In this document: one piece after another, positions 18,011-26,902 of the stretch
Layout of the letters: each line of letters begins with the position of its first letter
How positions within the stretch are numbered: position 1 is the stretch's first letter
Source: Achromobacter sp. HZ34
GTDB lineage: Bacteria > Pseudomonadota > Gammaproteobacteria > Burkholderiales > Burkholderiaceae_B
DNA length: 64,000 nt
Reading direction: 5' to 3'
Assembly: GCF_002209485.1 (NCBI RefSeq)
Contig: NZ_NJIX01000001.1
Coordinates: 1,302,001 to 1,366,000 of the forward strand
The notes under the pieces: generated by a model
The model's database searches: none
What the model was told of the DNA's origin: nothing
The model's input: only the letters and a program-made list of their open reading frames with translations
Position numbers and translations under genes: made by a program

Positions 18011-19066
18011 ATGAATGAATCAAGGGAAATTGCGCTCATGTGGAATTCCAGATTTTTCCCGCGCCGGGACCGCTACCGCCGGCGCCTCGCGGCGATCGCC
18101 TGCGCGACCCTCGCCACCGGCACCGCGGCGCTGCTGCCCGCCACGCCGGCTTGCGCGGCCTGGCCTGAAAAACCCATCACCATCATCGTGCCGTTTCCCG
18201 CCGGTGGCGGCACCGACGTCGTGATCCGGTCCGTGCAGCCCTTGCTGGCCAAGGCGCTCAACCAGACCATCATCGTGGAAAACCGTGCCGGCGCGGGCGG
18301 CACCATAGGCTCCGGGCAGGTGGCACGCGCCCAGCCCGACGGTTATACGGCGGTGCTCGCGACGACCAGCACGCATGCTGTCAGCGTCAGCGTCTACAGC
18401 AACCTTTCCTACGACCCACGCAAGGACTTCGCCTACGCCGGCTTCATCGGCGTGTCGCCCTACGTCCTGGCGGTGACGCCCAAGCTGCACGACGACCCGG
18501 CCCGTCCGCTGGACGTGAAAACGCTGACGGCCCGCATGAAGCAGGCAAAGACGCCCTACAACCTGGCGTCGGTCGGCGTGGGCACCGTCTCGCACCTGCT
18601 GGGCGAGCAGTTCGGCCGCGACATCGGCGTGCCGCTGACCCACGTGCCGTATCGCGGCGCGGCGCCTGCCTATACCGACCTCATCGGCGGCCAGGTCGAC
18701 CTGATGTTCGACAATCCCATCGCCATGGCTGCCTACGCCAAGGCCGGCAAGATCATTCCCGTCGCCACGACCGCGCCCACCGCTCTGCTGCCGGACCTAC
18801 CGACCTTTGCCCAGCAGGGGATGCAGGGATACACGCAGACCTTGTGGTATGGCCTGGCCTTTCCCAAGAACACACCGGCCGCCGTGGTGCAGCGTTTCAA
18901 TGCCGAACTGAACAAGGTGCTGTCCGACCCGGACCTGGTCGCGGACCTCGGCCGCAAAGGCATAGACGCCAAGCCCGGCACGCCCGACGCCATGGCCAAG
19001 GCCGTGGACCTGGACGTGGCCTATTGGGGCCGCATCGCCAACGCCGTGGGCGCCCGCATTGACTAA
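18011..19066 (+). CDS. Bug-family (TctC) tripartite tricarboxylate receptor
   Basis: Complete periplasmic Bug receptor, up to 351 residues. A basic n-region and hydrophobic segment (RRRLAAIACATLATGTAALL) end at PACA for cleavage, then WPEKPITIIVPFPAGGGTD and ENRAGAGGTIGSG, the two ligand-loop signatures. ATG at 18038 (MWNSRFF) is an alternative start with AAGGGAAA upstream. The PhzF-like gene overlaps its end by eight bases, so receptor and enzyme are translated together and may handle the same compound. Confidence 0.9.
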   Translation: MNESREIALMWNSRFFPRRDRYRRRLAAIACATLATGTAALLPATPACAAWPEKPITIIVPFPAGGGTDVVIRSVQPLLAKALNQTIIVENRAGAGGTIGSGQVARAQPDGYTAVLATTSTHAVSVSVYSNLSYDPRKDFAYAGFIGVSPYVLAVTPKLHDDPARPLDVKTLTARMKQAKTPYNLASVGVGTVSHLLGEQFGRDIGVPLTHVPYRGAAPAYTDLIGGQVDLMFDNPIAMAAYAKAGKIIPVATTAPTALLPDLPTFAQQGMQGYTQTLWYGLAFPKNTPAAVVQRFNAELNKVLSDPDLVADLGRKGIDAKPGTPDAMAKAVDLDVAYWGRIANAVGARID

Positions 19067-20051
19067 GACCGCCATGACATCGCCCACCTTGCAGCCGCCT
19101 GCCCCACCCCCGCCCATGCAGGCCGTGATGCTGCGCGTGTTCTTGCGCGAATACGGCGCCGGGGGCGGCAATCCCGTGCCGCTGGTGGCGCAAGCGCAAG
19201 GCATGACGGCCGCGCAGATGCAGGCCGTGGCCCGACGCTACGGCCACGAATCCGCCTTCATCCTGCCCCCCGCCGATCCCGTCAACACGCTGCGGCTGCG
19301 CTACTTCGTCCCGGCGCACGAGATGGAGATGTGCGGTCATGCCACCGTAGGCACGCTGTGGGCCCTGCGCCAATGGGGCGCCTGGACCAGCCCGGAGGCT
19401 CGCATCGAAACCGCCAGCGGCATCGTCCACGCCCGCTGGGATGCGGCCCTGGGACGCGCATGGATCACCCAACCCGCCGTGCAGGTCCAGCCTCTGGATG
19501 TCGCTGCCTGCCGCGCGGTCAACGACGTGCTGCAGTCAGGACCTGGGGCCGATGCCACCGCGGGTGCCACTGCAGGTGCCGCTGCCGGTGGCCGGACCGC
19601 GGTCGAACCGCTGGTTCACATGGTGAACGCGTCCACCAGCCGCTACAAGACGCTGATCCCCATGCCGGACGTGGCAACGCTGAACGGGCTGACACCGAAG
19701 TTTTCCGCGGTACAAGCCCTGTGCGATCGCATCGGATCGACGGGCCTGTACCCCTATGCGGTGGAATCGGTGGACAGCCAGGGCAGCATCGTGCACGCAC
19801 GCCAGTTCCCACGGTCATCCGGCTATCCGGAAGACGCGGCCACCGGCATCGCGGCGGCCGCGCTGTGGGGCTATCTGGCGGGCGCGGGCACCATCCCGGT
19901 AGGGACACCGGCAGTGCCCGCCGCCGCCACGGTGATCCAGGGGGTAGCCATGGGCTCGCCCTCGGCCATCGACCTGCTGCCCCGCTTCGATCCTGCCGGA
20001 CAGGTGGACGGCTGCTGGCTCAGCGGCGCGGTGGAGTGGATCACGGATTGA
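19059..20051 (+). CDS. PhzF-family epimerase/isomerase
   Basis: 330-residue diaminopimelate-epimerase-fold protein. Family blocks: GGGNPVPLV, the catalytic-glutamate block GHESAFILP, MCGHATVGT and the second half's SGYPEDAATGIAAAALWGYL. Family members isomerise small metabolites (PhzF acts on a dihydroxyanthranilate intermediate). Between the halves is an alanine/glycine-rich insertion (ADATAGATAGAAAGG) from imperfect short repeats. It overlaps the upstream Bug gene, an unusual partner. Substrate unknown. Confidence 0.88.
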   Translation: MTKTAMTSPTLQPPAPPPPMQAVMLRVFLREYGAGGGNPVPLVAQAQGMTAAQMQAVARRYGHESAFILPPADPVNTLRLRYFVPAHEMEMCGHATVGTLWALRQWGAWTSPEARIETASGIVHARWDAALGRAWITQPAVQVQPLDVAACRAVNDVLQSGPGADATAGATAGAAAGGRTAVEPLVHMVNASTSRYKTLIPMPDVATLNGLTPKFSAVQALCDRIGSTGLYPYAVESVDSQGSIVHARQFPRSSGYPEDAATGIAAAALWGYLAGAGTIPVGTPAVPAAATVIQGVAMGSPSAIDLLPRFDPAGQVDGCWLSGAVEWITD

Positions 20052-20171
20052 AGGCGGCCACGCCAGCGCGGGCATTTTGCGTGCACGCACGGCACCGCCC
20101 GAGCCACCGCGGCGCGGCATCCGCGTGGCCGCCGTCATCATCGAACTGGTGCAGGGCGAAGGCGACTCCAA

Positions 20172-21197
20172 TCAACGCACCAGCCCGAGACCCAGCAAGG
20201 TCTCGGCGCTGGCGACGATGGCTTCCTCGCTGGGCCGCGGCGTCCAGCCCAGCAGGCGTATCGCTTTTTCGCTGGTGGCATTCATATTCCTGCCGACCAG
20301 CGTCGCCACGCCCCGTAGCGCGGGATTCCGGCGCGCGGCAAGGCGCACCAGCCAATTGGGCATCTGCCACATCGGCGCCTTGCCGCCCGCCGCCCCCATG
20401 CGCCGGCGCAGCACCCGCGCGACATCGATCAGCCAAAGGCTTTCGCCGGAGATGGCCAGGAAGCGCTCGCCCTTGGCCGCCGGATGCGTCATGGCGCTCA
20501 GGTGCAGGTCCGCCAGATCCCGTGCGTCGACGAAGCCGCAATTGACCTTCGGGCACGCACGCTGGCCCTTCAGCATGTCCGTGACCAAGCGCACGGAGTG
20601 CGAATAGTCAGGGCCGAGCACAGGGCCAAGTACTGCCGTCGGGTTGATCACGGACAGCTCCAGCCCGCCGCCTTCCCGCGCGATGAAGTCCCACGCAGCG
20701 CGTTCGGACAAGGTCTTCGACTTCTGGTACGGCCATACGTCGCCGGACAGGTCGCTCCAATCCGTCTCGTTGAAGGGCCGCTGCAGTTCACGATGCCCCG
20801 CGCAGATCGCACCGAACGCGGAAGTCAGCACCACCCGCTTGACGCCGGCAGCCCGCGCGGCCCGCAACACCCGCAGGTTGCCGTCCACCGCCGGCCGGAT
20901 CCAGTCGTCTTCGTGGACCTGGCTACCCGAAGGTGTCGGCGAGGCGCCATGCATGACATATGCACAGCCCGCGGCGGCCTCAGCCCAGCCGCTATCGTCG
21001 CTCAGATCGGCGACGACGAAAGACAGGCGGTCGCCGGCCTCCGCACCGCCCGCCCGCAGATTGCCGCGTACCTCCGCCTCCCGCGCCAGCGTACGGACGG
21101 TCGTCCGCACGCGATAGCCCTCGCGCAGCAAGGCCAGGATGCAGTGCTGTGCGATAAACCCGGTTCCACCCGTGACCAGCACCAATGCTTCGTTCAT
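20172..21197 (-). CDS. NAD(P)-dependent epimerase / dihydroflavonol-4-reductase-like oxidoreductase
   Basis: Extended short-chain dehydrogenase of 341 residues. Rossmann motif VTGGTGFIAQHC at the N-terminus, and the YxxxK active-site region in DVWPYQKSKTLSERAAW. Start at 21197 chosen because AGGAAA lies six bases upstream. Typical relatives reduce aldehydes or ketones with NADPH. Divergent from an AraC regulator; the 107-base intergenic region has a TGACC-GGTCA inverted repeat. Convergent with the PhzF gene. Confidence 0.88.
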   Translation of the reverse strand: MNEALVLVTGGTGFIAQHCILALLREGYRVRTTVRTLAREAEVRGNLRAGGAEAGDRLSFVVADLSDDSGWAEAAAGCAYVMHGASPTPSGSQVHEDDWIRPAVDGNLRVLRAARAAGVKRVVLTSAFGAICAGHRELQRPFNETDWSDLSGDVWPYQKSKTLSERAAWDFIAREGGGLELSVINPTAVLGPVLGPDYSHSVRLVTDMLKGQRACPKVNCGFVDARDLADLHLSAMTHPAAKGERFLAISGESLWLIDVARVLRRRMGAAGGKAPMWQMPNWLVRLAARRNPALRGVATLVGRNMNATSEKAIRLLGWTPRPSEEAIVASAETLLGLGLVR

Positions 21198-21224
21198 ATC
21201 GATTTCCTGATTGCCATTCCTCAT

Positions 21225-21238
21225 TGACCAGGCGGTCA
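21225..21238. promoter_or_regulatory. Small inverted repeat in the reductase/AraC divergent promoter
   Basis: Arms TGACC (21225-21229) and GGTCA (21234-21238) with a four-base spacer. A second symmetric pair, ATCCG and CGGAT, lies nearer the AraC start. Candidate operator for the AraC regulator at 21305. Confidence 0.35.
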
Positions 21239-21304
21239 GCTTAGTCGCCCGAATCCGTACTTTGAATACTTGAAAATGCGGATTACTTGCGCGATAGTGC
21301 GAGC

Positions 21305-22219
21305 ATGAGCGCCGACCCGTTTTCCGAAATCCTCAATCTGACCAAGACCGAATCCGTCGTCACGGGTGGCTTCACGGCGGGCGGTGCCTGGGCCTTGCGC
21401 TTTCCGGCGCCGGACAAGATCAAGTTCTTTGCCGTGGTGAAAGGTGAATGCTGGGTCTGCATCGACGGCGAAGCCGGGCCCATCCATTTCGTAACGGGCG
21501 ACGTGGGACTGCTATCGGCGAAGCGCGCGTTCGTGCTTGCCAGCGCCCCGGATATCGAGCCGGTCGACGCCATGACCGTGTTTGCCGGCGCTGGCAAACA
21601 AGCGGTACAGCTGGGCGATGGCGCCGACTTCACCCATATCGGCGGCCATGTCCTGCTCGACCCGGCCAGCGGCAAACTGCTGGCCGATGTGCTGCCCCCG
21701 TGGATACACGTCCCGGCGGCCTCGCCCCATGCGGAGTCCTTCCGCTGGATGCTGGCCCAATTGATCGAGGAACGCGCCAGTGAACAGCCCGGCCGCCAAC
21801 TGGCATCGGCGCAACTGGCGCAGCTGCTATTCATCCAGATCCTGCGCGCGCACCTGCAATCAGCCGCCGCCATGCCGGCCGGATGGCTGAAAGCGCTGGG
21901 CCATCCGCGCCTCGCGCCAGCCCTTCGACTGATGCACGGCGAACCCGCGCGCGCGTGGCAGCTGGAAGAATTGGCCCAGGCCTGCGCCATGTCGCGCACG
22001 ACATTCGCCTTTCATTTCAGGACCACGGTCGGCACCGCGCCACTGACTTATCTCACCGAATGGCGCATGCGGCTGGCCGAACGGGCGCTGGGCAAGGAAG
22101 ACACCCCCGTCGCCACCATTGCCCATTCGCTTGGCTATACGTCGGAGAGCGCCTTCAGCACGGCCTTCAAGCGTGCAACGGGACGGTCGCCCAAGCATTA
22201 TCGCAACGGCCTACGCTAA
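21305..22219 (+). CDS. AraC-family regulator with AraC-binding-type (cupin_6) domain
   Basis: 304 residues from the ATG at 21305 (an in-frame TTG at 21287 is less likely). The N-terminal domain is the cupin_6 type (DPFSEILNLTKTESVVTGGF; GECWVCIDGEAGPIHFVTGD), the C-terminal half is an AraC double helix-turn-helix (WQLEELAQACAMSRTTFAFH; VATIAHSLGYTSESAFSTAF then KRATGRSPKHYR). Such proteins commonly activate a divergently encoded oxidoreductase, which is exactly the arrangement here. Confidence 0.9.
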   Translation: MSADPFSEILNLTKTESVVTGGFTAGGAWALRFPAPDKIKFFAVVKGECWVCIDGEAGPIHFVTGDVGLLSAKRAFVLASAPDIEPVDAMTVFAGAGKQAVQLGDGADFTHIGGHVLLDPASGKLLADVLPPWIHVPAASPHAESFRWMLAQLIEERASEQPGRQLASAQLAQLLFIQILRAHLQSAAAMPAGWLKALGHPRLAPALRLMHGEPARAWQLEELAQACAMSRTTFAFHFRTTVGTAPLTYLTEWRMRLAERALGKEDTPVATIAHSLGYTSESAFSTAFKRATGRSPKHYRNGLR

Positions 22220-22273
22220 GCCGGACAGCCGTTGCACGGTGCGATGGCCGCGGCGGCCCACTCGAAGGGGCCC

Positions 22274-23191
22274 TCAGAAGTCCCAGAACACCGGCACCCA
22301 GCGAAAGGCGTCCCCGTCGATCGCCACGCGTCCCACCGAGGGGAACGGCATATGCGTCGCCACCAGCAGCGATCCGCTGTCCGCCATTTCCTTAAGCAGC
22401 CCGACGCGCACGCGCACCGCCTCTTGCGGATCGTGCTCGAAGCCGTTCTGCCAGTCCGGATGTTCGAAACCGACCGGGAACACGACGTCGCCCGCGAACG
22501 TCAGCTTGTCGCCGCCTGACGCCAGGCGCACCACACTGTGCCCGGGCGTGTGGCCGCCAGTGCGACAGACCGTCACGCCCGGCGCCACCTCGCAGGTTTC
22601 CTCGAACGTGCGGATCTGCTCGCGGTACTCGTTCAAGAAACGCGTGGCAGCCGACCGCAGCACGGGCGGCACCGCTTCCGGCATGTCCGTGTGCGTGAAA
22701 TCCGGCGCCTTCCAGAAGGCGACTTCGGACGCCGCCACGTGAATACGGAGGTCAGGGCGAAACTGCTCCCGGATGCCGTCCACCAGCAGCCCGCCGACGT
22801 GATCCATGTGCATGTGCGTAATCACCAGATCGGTCACCGATGCCAGATCGATGCCGGCCGCCCGCAGTCGCTGCGGCACCTGTCCGGCGCGCGGAAAGCC
22901 GGGGAATTCCCCACCCAGGCCCGCATCGATGAGTATGGTCTGTGCGCCGATGCGTGCCACCATCACGTTCAAGGGCCAATCGAATCCCTCCGGCGGCAGG
23001 AACATTTCCTCCAGCCAGGCAGATCGATCGGCCGGTTCGACATTGGTGGACATGGTCACGGCCGGCAGCGGCAACACGCCGTCACTGATCACCAGCACTT
23101 CGATTTCTCCGACCTGCACCGCATAGCGCGACGGCACAAGTTCGTTGGGGCCGGGCATGCCGGACGGGGAAACGCTGTTTGGACTAAGCAT
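22274..23191 (-). CDS. Metallo-beta-lactamase-fold hydrolase
   Basis: 305 residues from the ATG at 23191 (CGGAGAG nine bases upstream). Zinc ligands are in THMHMDHVGG, a further histidine is in GGHTPGHSVV, and the aspartate is in FAGDVVFP. LIDAGLGG is the strand before the active site. The group includes lactonases and thioester or ester hydrolases; AttM/AiiA-like quorum-quenching activity cannot be excluded but nothing specific supports it. No leader peptide, so cytoplasmic. It stands alone, convergent with the AraC gene. Confidence 0.88.
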   Translation of the reverse strand: MLSPNSVSPSGMPGPNELVPSRYAVQVGEIEVLVISDGVLPLPAVTMSTNVEPADRSAWLEEMFLPPEGFDWPLNVMVARIGAQTILIDAGLGGEFPGFPRAGQVPQRLRAAGIDLASVTDLVITHMHMDHVGGLLVDGIREQFRPDLRIHVAASEVAFWKAPDFTHTDMPEAVPPVLRSAATRFLNEYREQIRTFEETCEVAPGVTVCRTGGHTPGHSVVRLASGGDKLTFAGDVVFPVGFEHPDWQNGFEHDPQEAVRVRVGLLKEMADSGSLLVATHMPFPSVGRVAIDGDAFRWVPVFWDF

Positions 23192-23347
23192 GAGTGGACT
23201 CTCCGAGGGACGATTCGAATACCCCTGCCGCGGCAGTCGGGCACTGGTCACGGCATAACGCCGTATGTCGTCATCCTAGATAGCCCAGTCACGCGGCGGT
23301 AGACCCGCCGCCGGACACGCAGTGTTGCCTTGCGCACACCAAATGGA

Positions 23348-23367
23348 AAAGCCCCGGCAGGGGCTTT
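23348..23367 (-). terminator. Rho-independent terminator after the DOPA-dioxygenase-like gene
   Basis: Stem AAAGCCCC/GGGGCTTT with loop GGCA, with T-rich ends in both directions, 38 bases beyond the stop at 23405. Ends the leftward dienelactone hydrolase/DOPA-dioxygenase operon before the MBL hydrolase promoter. Confidence 0.8.
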
Positions 23368-23404
23368 GTCCAATGGCAACGAAGATGTAGACGCGGACGC
23401 CTGT

Positions 23405-23857
23405 TCAAGGTGCCACGGTGGGCTGCGTATTCGGCTCGATGGCCGGTTCCGGTCCCGCTGCATCGGGCAGGCGCTGCGGGTTATGGATTTCGAGAACCTC
23501 CCCCATCCATAGCGCATGTTCCAGATGATCGGTCCGGGGACGTCCTGTATTGGGATGGACCAGCACCACCAGGCCTCGGCGATTGATCAACAGCCAGGGC
23601 ACGAAGCGCGCGAATTCGGCGGGCGCGAAAGCCACCTGATACATGGGCCGCGCGTGCGGGCCCACCAGCGTGTCGTGCCAGCGGCCAAGCAGCACGGGAA
23701 AGCGCTGGGCGATTTCCTCGCGCAAGGCCTCGGCGGCCTGGCGTTGCGCCTGGTTCTCGAAATAGATATGGGCGTGATAGCTGCGGATGGTGTCCAGTGT
23801 CTGCACCGCTCGATCCTGTGCCGCAGCCGCGGGAGTTGCCGCAAGATTCTTGTCCAT
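23405..23857 (-). CDS. DOPA 4,5-dioxygenase family protein
   Basis: 150 residues. The family's metal-site histidines are visible in SYHAHIYFE, RWHDTLVGPHARPMYQVAF and VLVHPNTG. Fungal and cyanobacterial relatives cleave catechol rings extradiolically; bacterial members are mostly uncharacterised. The tail after HNPQRLPD is a low-complexity proline-rich end. The gene lies 15 bases after a dienelactone hydrolase gene, so ring cleavage followed by lactone opening of a catechol-like compound is a reasonable idea. Confidence 0.85.
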   Translation of the reverse strand: MDKNLAATPAAAAQDRAVQTLDTIRSYHAHIYFENQAQRQAAEALREEIAQRFPVLLGRWHDTLVGPHARPMYQVAFAPAEFARFVPWLLINRRGLVVLVHPNTGRPRTDHLEHALWMGEVLEIHNPQRLPDAAGPEPAIEPNTQPTVAP

Positions 23858-23872
23858 GCGCTGTCCTCCGGG

Positions 23873-24760
23873 TCAGGCCAGATAGCGCTTGAACCATGCA
23901 ATGCTGCGATCCCATGCCAGCGTGGCCGCCTTCTCGTCGTAGCGCGGTGTCGAGTCGTTGTGGAAACCGTGATTGGTGCCAGGATAGACGTACGCCTCAT
24001 AGGTCTTGCCGGCGGCTTTCAAGGCAGCCTCGTAGGCCGGCCAGGTGCCGTTGACGCCAGGATCGGTCTGCGCGAAGTGGAACAACAGCGGCGCCTGGAT
24101 GCGTGCCACGTCTTCCGGCTTGGGCTGGCGTCCATAGAACGGCACCGCCGCGGCGAGCTTGGAATTGGCCACCGACGCCGCATTGGCGACGCCACCGCCA
24201 TAGCAGAACCCGGTGATGCCCACCTTCCCGGTCGTCAACTTGCTGGCCTGCAGATAATCGACGGCGGCGAGAAAATCGTTCATCAATTTCTGCGGATCGA
24301 TCTTCTGCTGTAGTTCGCGACCCTGGTCGTCATTGCCGGGATAGCCGCCCACGGAGCTCAGGCCATCGGGCGCCAGGGCGACAAAACCCGCCTTCGCGGT
24401 ACGTCTGGCCACATCCTCGATGTAGGGGTTCAGGCCGCGGTTCTCGTGCACCACTACCACGCCCGGCACCGCCCCGGCCGCCTTGGCCGGACGCACCAGA
24501 TAAGCACGGACCTGGCCGTGGCCATCGGGCGACGGATACTGGATATATTCCGCGACGATGTCCGGATCGGTAAAGGAAACCTGCTCCGCCAGCGCGTAGT
24601 TGGGGCTCAGCGAAGCCAGGATCCCGGCGGCGGTAAGCCCGCCCACCGCATATTTGGCGGCACGATCCAGGAAATCGCGGCGGCTGATCCGGCCATGCAC
24701 ATAGAAGTCGTATAACTCCAGCAGCTCCGGGGAAAAATCCTTGGCGGTAAGTCGATTCAT
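23873..24760 (-). CDS. Dienelactone hydrolase family protein with Tat-type leader
   Basis: 295-residue alpha/beta hydrolase. A twin-arginine leader, ISRRDFLDRAAKYAVGGLTA, lies after about 24 residues and ends near ALAEQ, so export by Tat is likely. The cysteine nucleophile is in GITGFCYGGG and the histidine in NHGFHND; VVVHENRGLN is the oxyanion strand. Upstream of the DOPA-dioxygenase-like gene in the same operon. The long stretch before the RR motif is common in this YghX-like subgroup. Confidence 0.88.
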   Translation of the reverse strand: MNRLTAKDFSPELLELYDFYVHGRISRRDFLDRAAKYAVGGLTAAGILASLSPNYALAEQVSFTDPDIVAEYIQYPSPDGHGQVRAYLVRPAKAAGAVPGVVVVHENRGLNPYIEDVARRTAKAGFVALAPDGLSSVGGYPGNDDQGRELQQKIDPQKLMNDFLAAVDYLQASKLTTGKVGITGFCYGGGVANAASVANSKLAAAVPFYGRQPKPEDVARIQAPLLFHFAQTDPGVNGTWPAYEAALKAAGKTYEAYVYPGTNHGFHNDSTPRYDEKAATLAWDRSIAWFKRYLA

Positions 24761-24893
24761 ACGGCTCTCCTGATTCGCGCGTCGGGGGAATGCCGATAGT
24801 GCCAGAAGAACCGGAGATTCGTACAGCCTGGGCGCGGTTGCCCGACCCTTTGCTACCTGGCCGGCAGTTGCTCCTTATAACGTAGCCGCTCCC

Positions 24894-25685
24894 TCACCTA
24901 CCCGTGAAGCGAGGTTTGCGCTTGTCGGCGAAAGCCGCCAACCCTTCGGCAAAATCCTCGCTTCTCGCATAATCGGCAAAAGCGGTGATCTCGGCACGCG
25001 CGGCCTGCGCGGTGCTGACTTCCCTACTCGTGCGCAGCAAGTCCTTGATGACCCGCAAACCCAGGGGGCTGTGCCGCGCTACCGCGCTGGCAAGCGCGCC
25101 GGCCGCCTGCTTCAATTCGGCATCGGGCACCACCTGATTGACCAGGCCCCACGCCTCCAGCGTCCCGGCCGGCAGCAATTCGGCGCTGAGCAACATGTAA
25201 TTGGCGCGGTTGGCGCTGATCTTGCGCGGCAGCCGCGCCGACGAACCACCGCCGGGAATGATGCCGTAGCGGGCATGGCCGTCGCCGATCTTGGCGGATT
25301 CCGCGGCTATTATCATGTCGCAGCACAGGATCAGTTCCAATCCACCTGCAATGGCATAGCCATTGACCGCGGCAATGACCGGCATCGGCAATGCCTCGAT
25401 GCGGTCGAACACCTCCTGCGCATAACGCAGCTTGTCCAGGAAGCGATCCGTGGTCGGCTCGGCCAGGTCCGCCTGGAAACCCAGCAGGTCGCCCCCAGCG
25501 CAGAAGGCCTTGCCCGCCCCCGTGATCACGACGCAGCGCACCGCGGCATCGCCATGAAGCGCCTCGATTACATCGCTTAGCTGCTCCAGCATGGCGCCCG
25601 ACAAGGCGTTCATGCTGGCCGGATTGTCCAGCGTCACCCACGCCACGTCGTCTATCCGTTCGTACTCGATCAGCGTCTTGTCCAG
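24894..25685 (-). CDS. Enoyl-CoA hydratase/isomerase family protein, probable CTG start
   Basis: Crotonase-fold enzyme, about 263 residues. The first in-frame GTG is at 25646, but the family N-terminus (DKTLIEYERIDDVAWVTLDN) starts 13 codons earlier. A CTG at 25685, seven bases after GAGGAG, is the only codon there well placed to start translation. Oxyanion segments AFCAGGDL and GYAIAGGLE are present; the second glutamate position reads DGHARYGIIPGGG, so it is probably an isomerase or other variant, not a standard hydratase. Follows the thiolase gene by 21 bases. Confidence 0.85.
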   Translation of the reverse strand: MDKTLIEYERIDDVAWVTLDNPASMNALSGAMLEQLSDVIEALHGDAAVRCVVITGAGKAFCAGGDLLGFQADLAEPTTDRFLDKLRYAQEVFDRIEALPMPVIAAVNGYAIAGGLELILCCDMIIAAESAKIGDGHARYGIIPGGGSSARLPRKISANRANYMLLSAELLPAGTLEAWGLVNQVVPDAELKQAAGALASAVARHSPLGLRVIKDLLRTSREVSTAQAARAEITAFADYARSEDFAEGLAAFADKRKPRFTGR

Positions 25686-25706
25686 GTCGCTCTCCTCACG
25701 TCCAAT

Positions 25707-26897
25707 TCAAACCCGCTCGTAAATCGCCGCGATGCCCTGCCCACCGCCTATGCACATCGTGACGAGCCCATAGCGCGCACCGCGTCTTGCCAGTTCATAG
25801 ACCATCTTCACCGTGTTGATCGCCCCCGTCGCCCCCACCGGATGCCCCAGCGAAATACCGCTGCCATTGGGGTTGACCTTCTCCGGATCGAAGCCAAGCG
25901 TGCGGCTGACGGCGCAAGCCTGGGCCGCGAAAGCCTCGTTGGACTCAATGATGTCCATGTCGGCAACCGTCAGGCCCGCACGCTGCAGCGCCAACTGGGT
26001 CGCCGGCACCGGACCCATGCCCATATAGGCCGGATCCACACCGGCATGCGCGTAGGACACCAGCCTGGCCAATGGGCGCAAGCCCTGCCTGGCCACCGCG
26101 TCCGCGCTGGCCAGTACGCAAGCTGCCGCGCCGTCATTGACGCCGGACGCATTACCGGCCGTCACGGTGCCGTCTTCCTTCTGGAAGATGGTACGCAAGC
26201 CCGCCAGTTCTTCCGCGCTGACATCCGCGCGCACATGTTCATCCGTATCGAACACCACCGTCTTGCCCCTGGCCCTGGTTTCGATCGGCAGGATCTGCTC
26301 CTTGAAACGCCCGTCTTCGATAGCGGCCCGCGCGCGCCGATGGCTCAGCAGCGCCAGCGTATCCTGCTGCGCCCGTGTCACCTCGTGCCGGCGTGCCACG
26401 TTCTCGGCGGTGACGCCCATCAGGATCCTGTTGAAGGGATCCGTCAGCGCGCCGGTCAGGCTGTCGAGCAAGGACACATCGCCCATGCGGGATCCCCAGC
26501 GCATCGACGTCGACAGGAAAGGCGCGCGGCTCATGTTTTCGGCGCCGCCGCCAATGGCAATGTCCGCCTCGCCCAGCTTGATGGCCTGTGCCGCGCTGAT
26601 CACCGCCTGCAGGCCGGAGCCGCACAGCCGATTCAGCGTCATCGCCGGCACCGTCTGCGGCAGGCCCCCGTCCAGCGCGGCGATGCGAGCCAGATAGGCA
26701 TCGCCAGGCTCCGTGGGAATCACCTGGCCGAAGAAGACATGTCCGACCGTGGCGGGGTCGATGCCGCCGCGGCGTATCGCTTCGGCGGTGACGCTGGTCG
26801 CCAGCCGCGCCGGCGCCACATCGCGCAGGCTGCCGCCGAAGGAGCCGATCGCCGTGCGTACCCCGGCAACGATGAATACTTCCGTCGATTTGTCCAT
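25707..26897 (-). CDS. Acetyl-CoA acetyltransferase (thiolase)
   Basis: 396-residue thiolase. The acylated cysteine is C92 (NRLCGSGLQAV), the active-site histidine is H352 (GHPVGATG) and the second cysteine is C382 (MCIGGGQG); length is standard. It catalyses the last, thiolytic step of beta-oxidation or the reverse condensation. Its ATG lies five bases after the SDR stop and the crotonase gene follows, forming a beta-oxidation-like trio (SDR, thiolase, crotonase). Confidence 0.95.
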   Translation of the reverse strand: MDKSTEVFIVAGVRTAIGSFGGSLRDVAPARLATSVTAEAIRRGGIDPATVGHVFFGQVIPTEPGDAYLARIAALDGGLPQTVPAMTLNRLCGSGLQAVISAAQAIKLGEADIAIGGGAENMSRAPFLSTSMRWGSRMGDVSLLDSLTGALTDPFNRILMGVTAENVARRHEVTRAQQDTLALLSHRRARAAIEDGRFKEQILPIETRARGKTVVFDTDEHVRADVSAEELAGLRTIFQKEDGTVTAGNASGVNDGAAACVLASADAVARQGLRPLARLVSYAHAGVDPAYMGMGPVPATQLALQRAGLTVADMDIIESNEAFAAQACAVSRTLGFDPEKVNPNGSGISLGHPVGATGAINTVKMVYELARRGARYGLVTMCIGGGQGIAAIYERV

Positions 26898-26902
26898 GGC
26901 GT

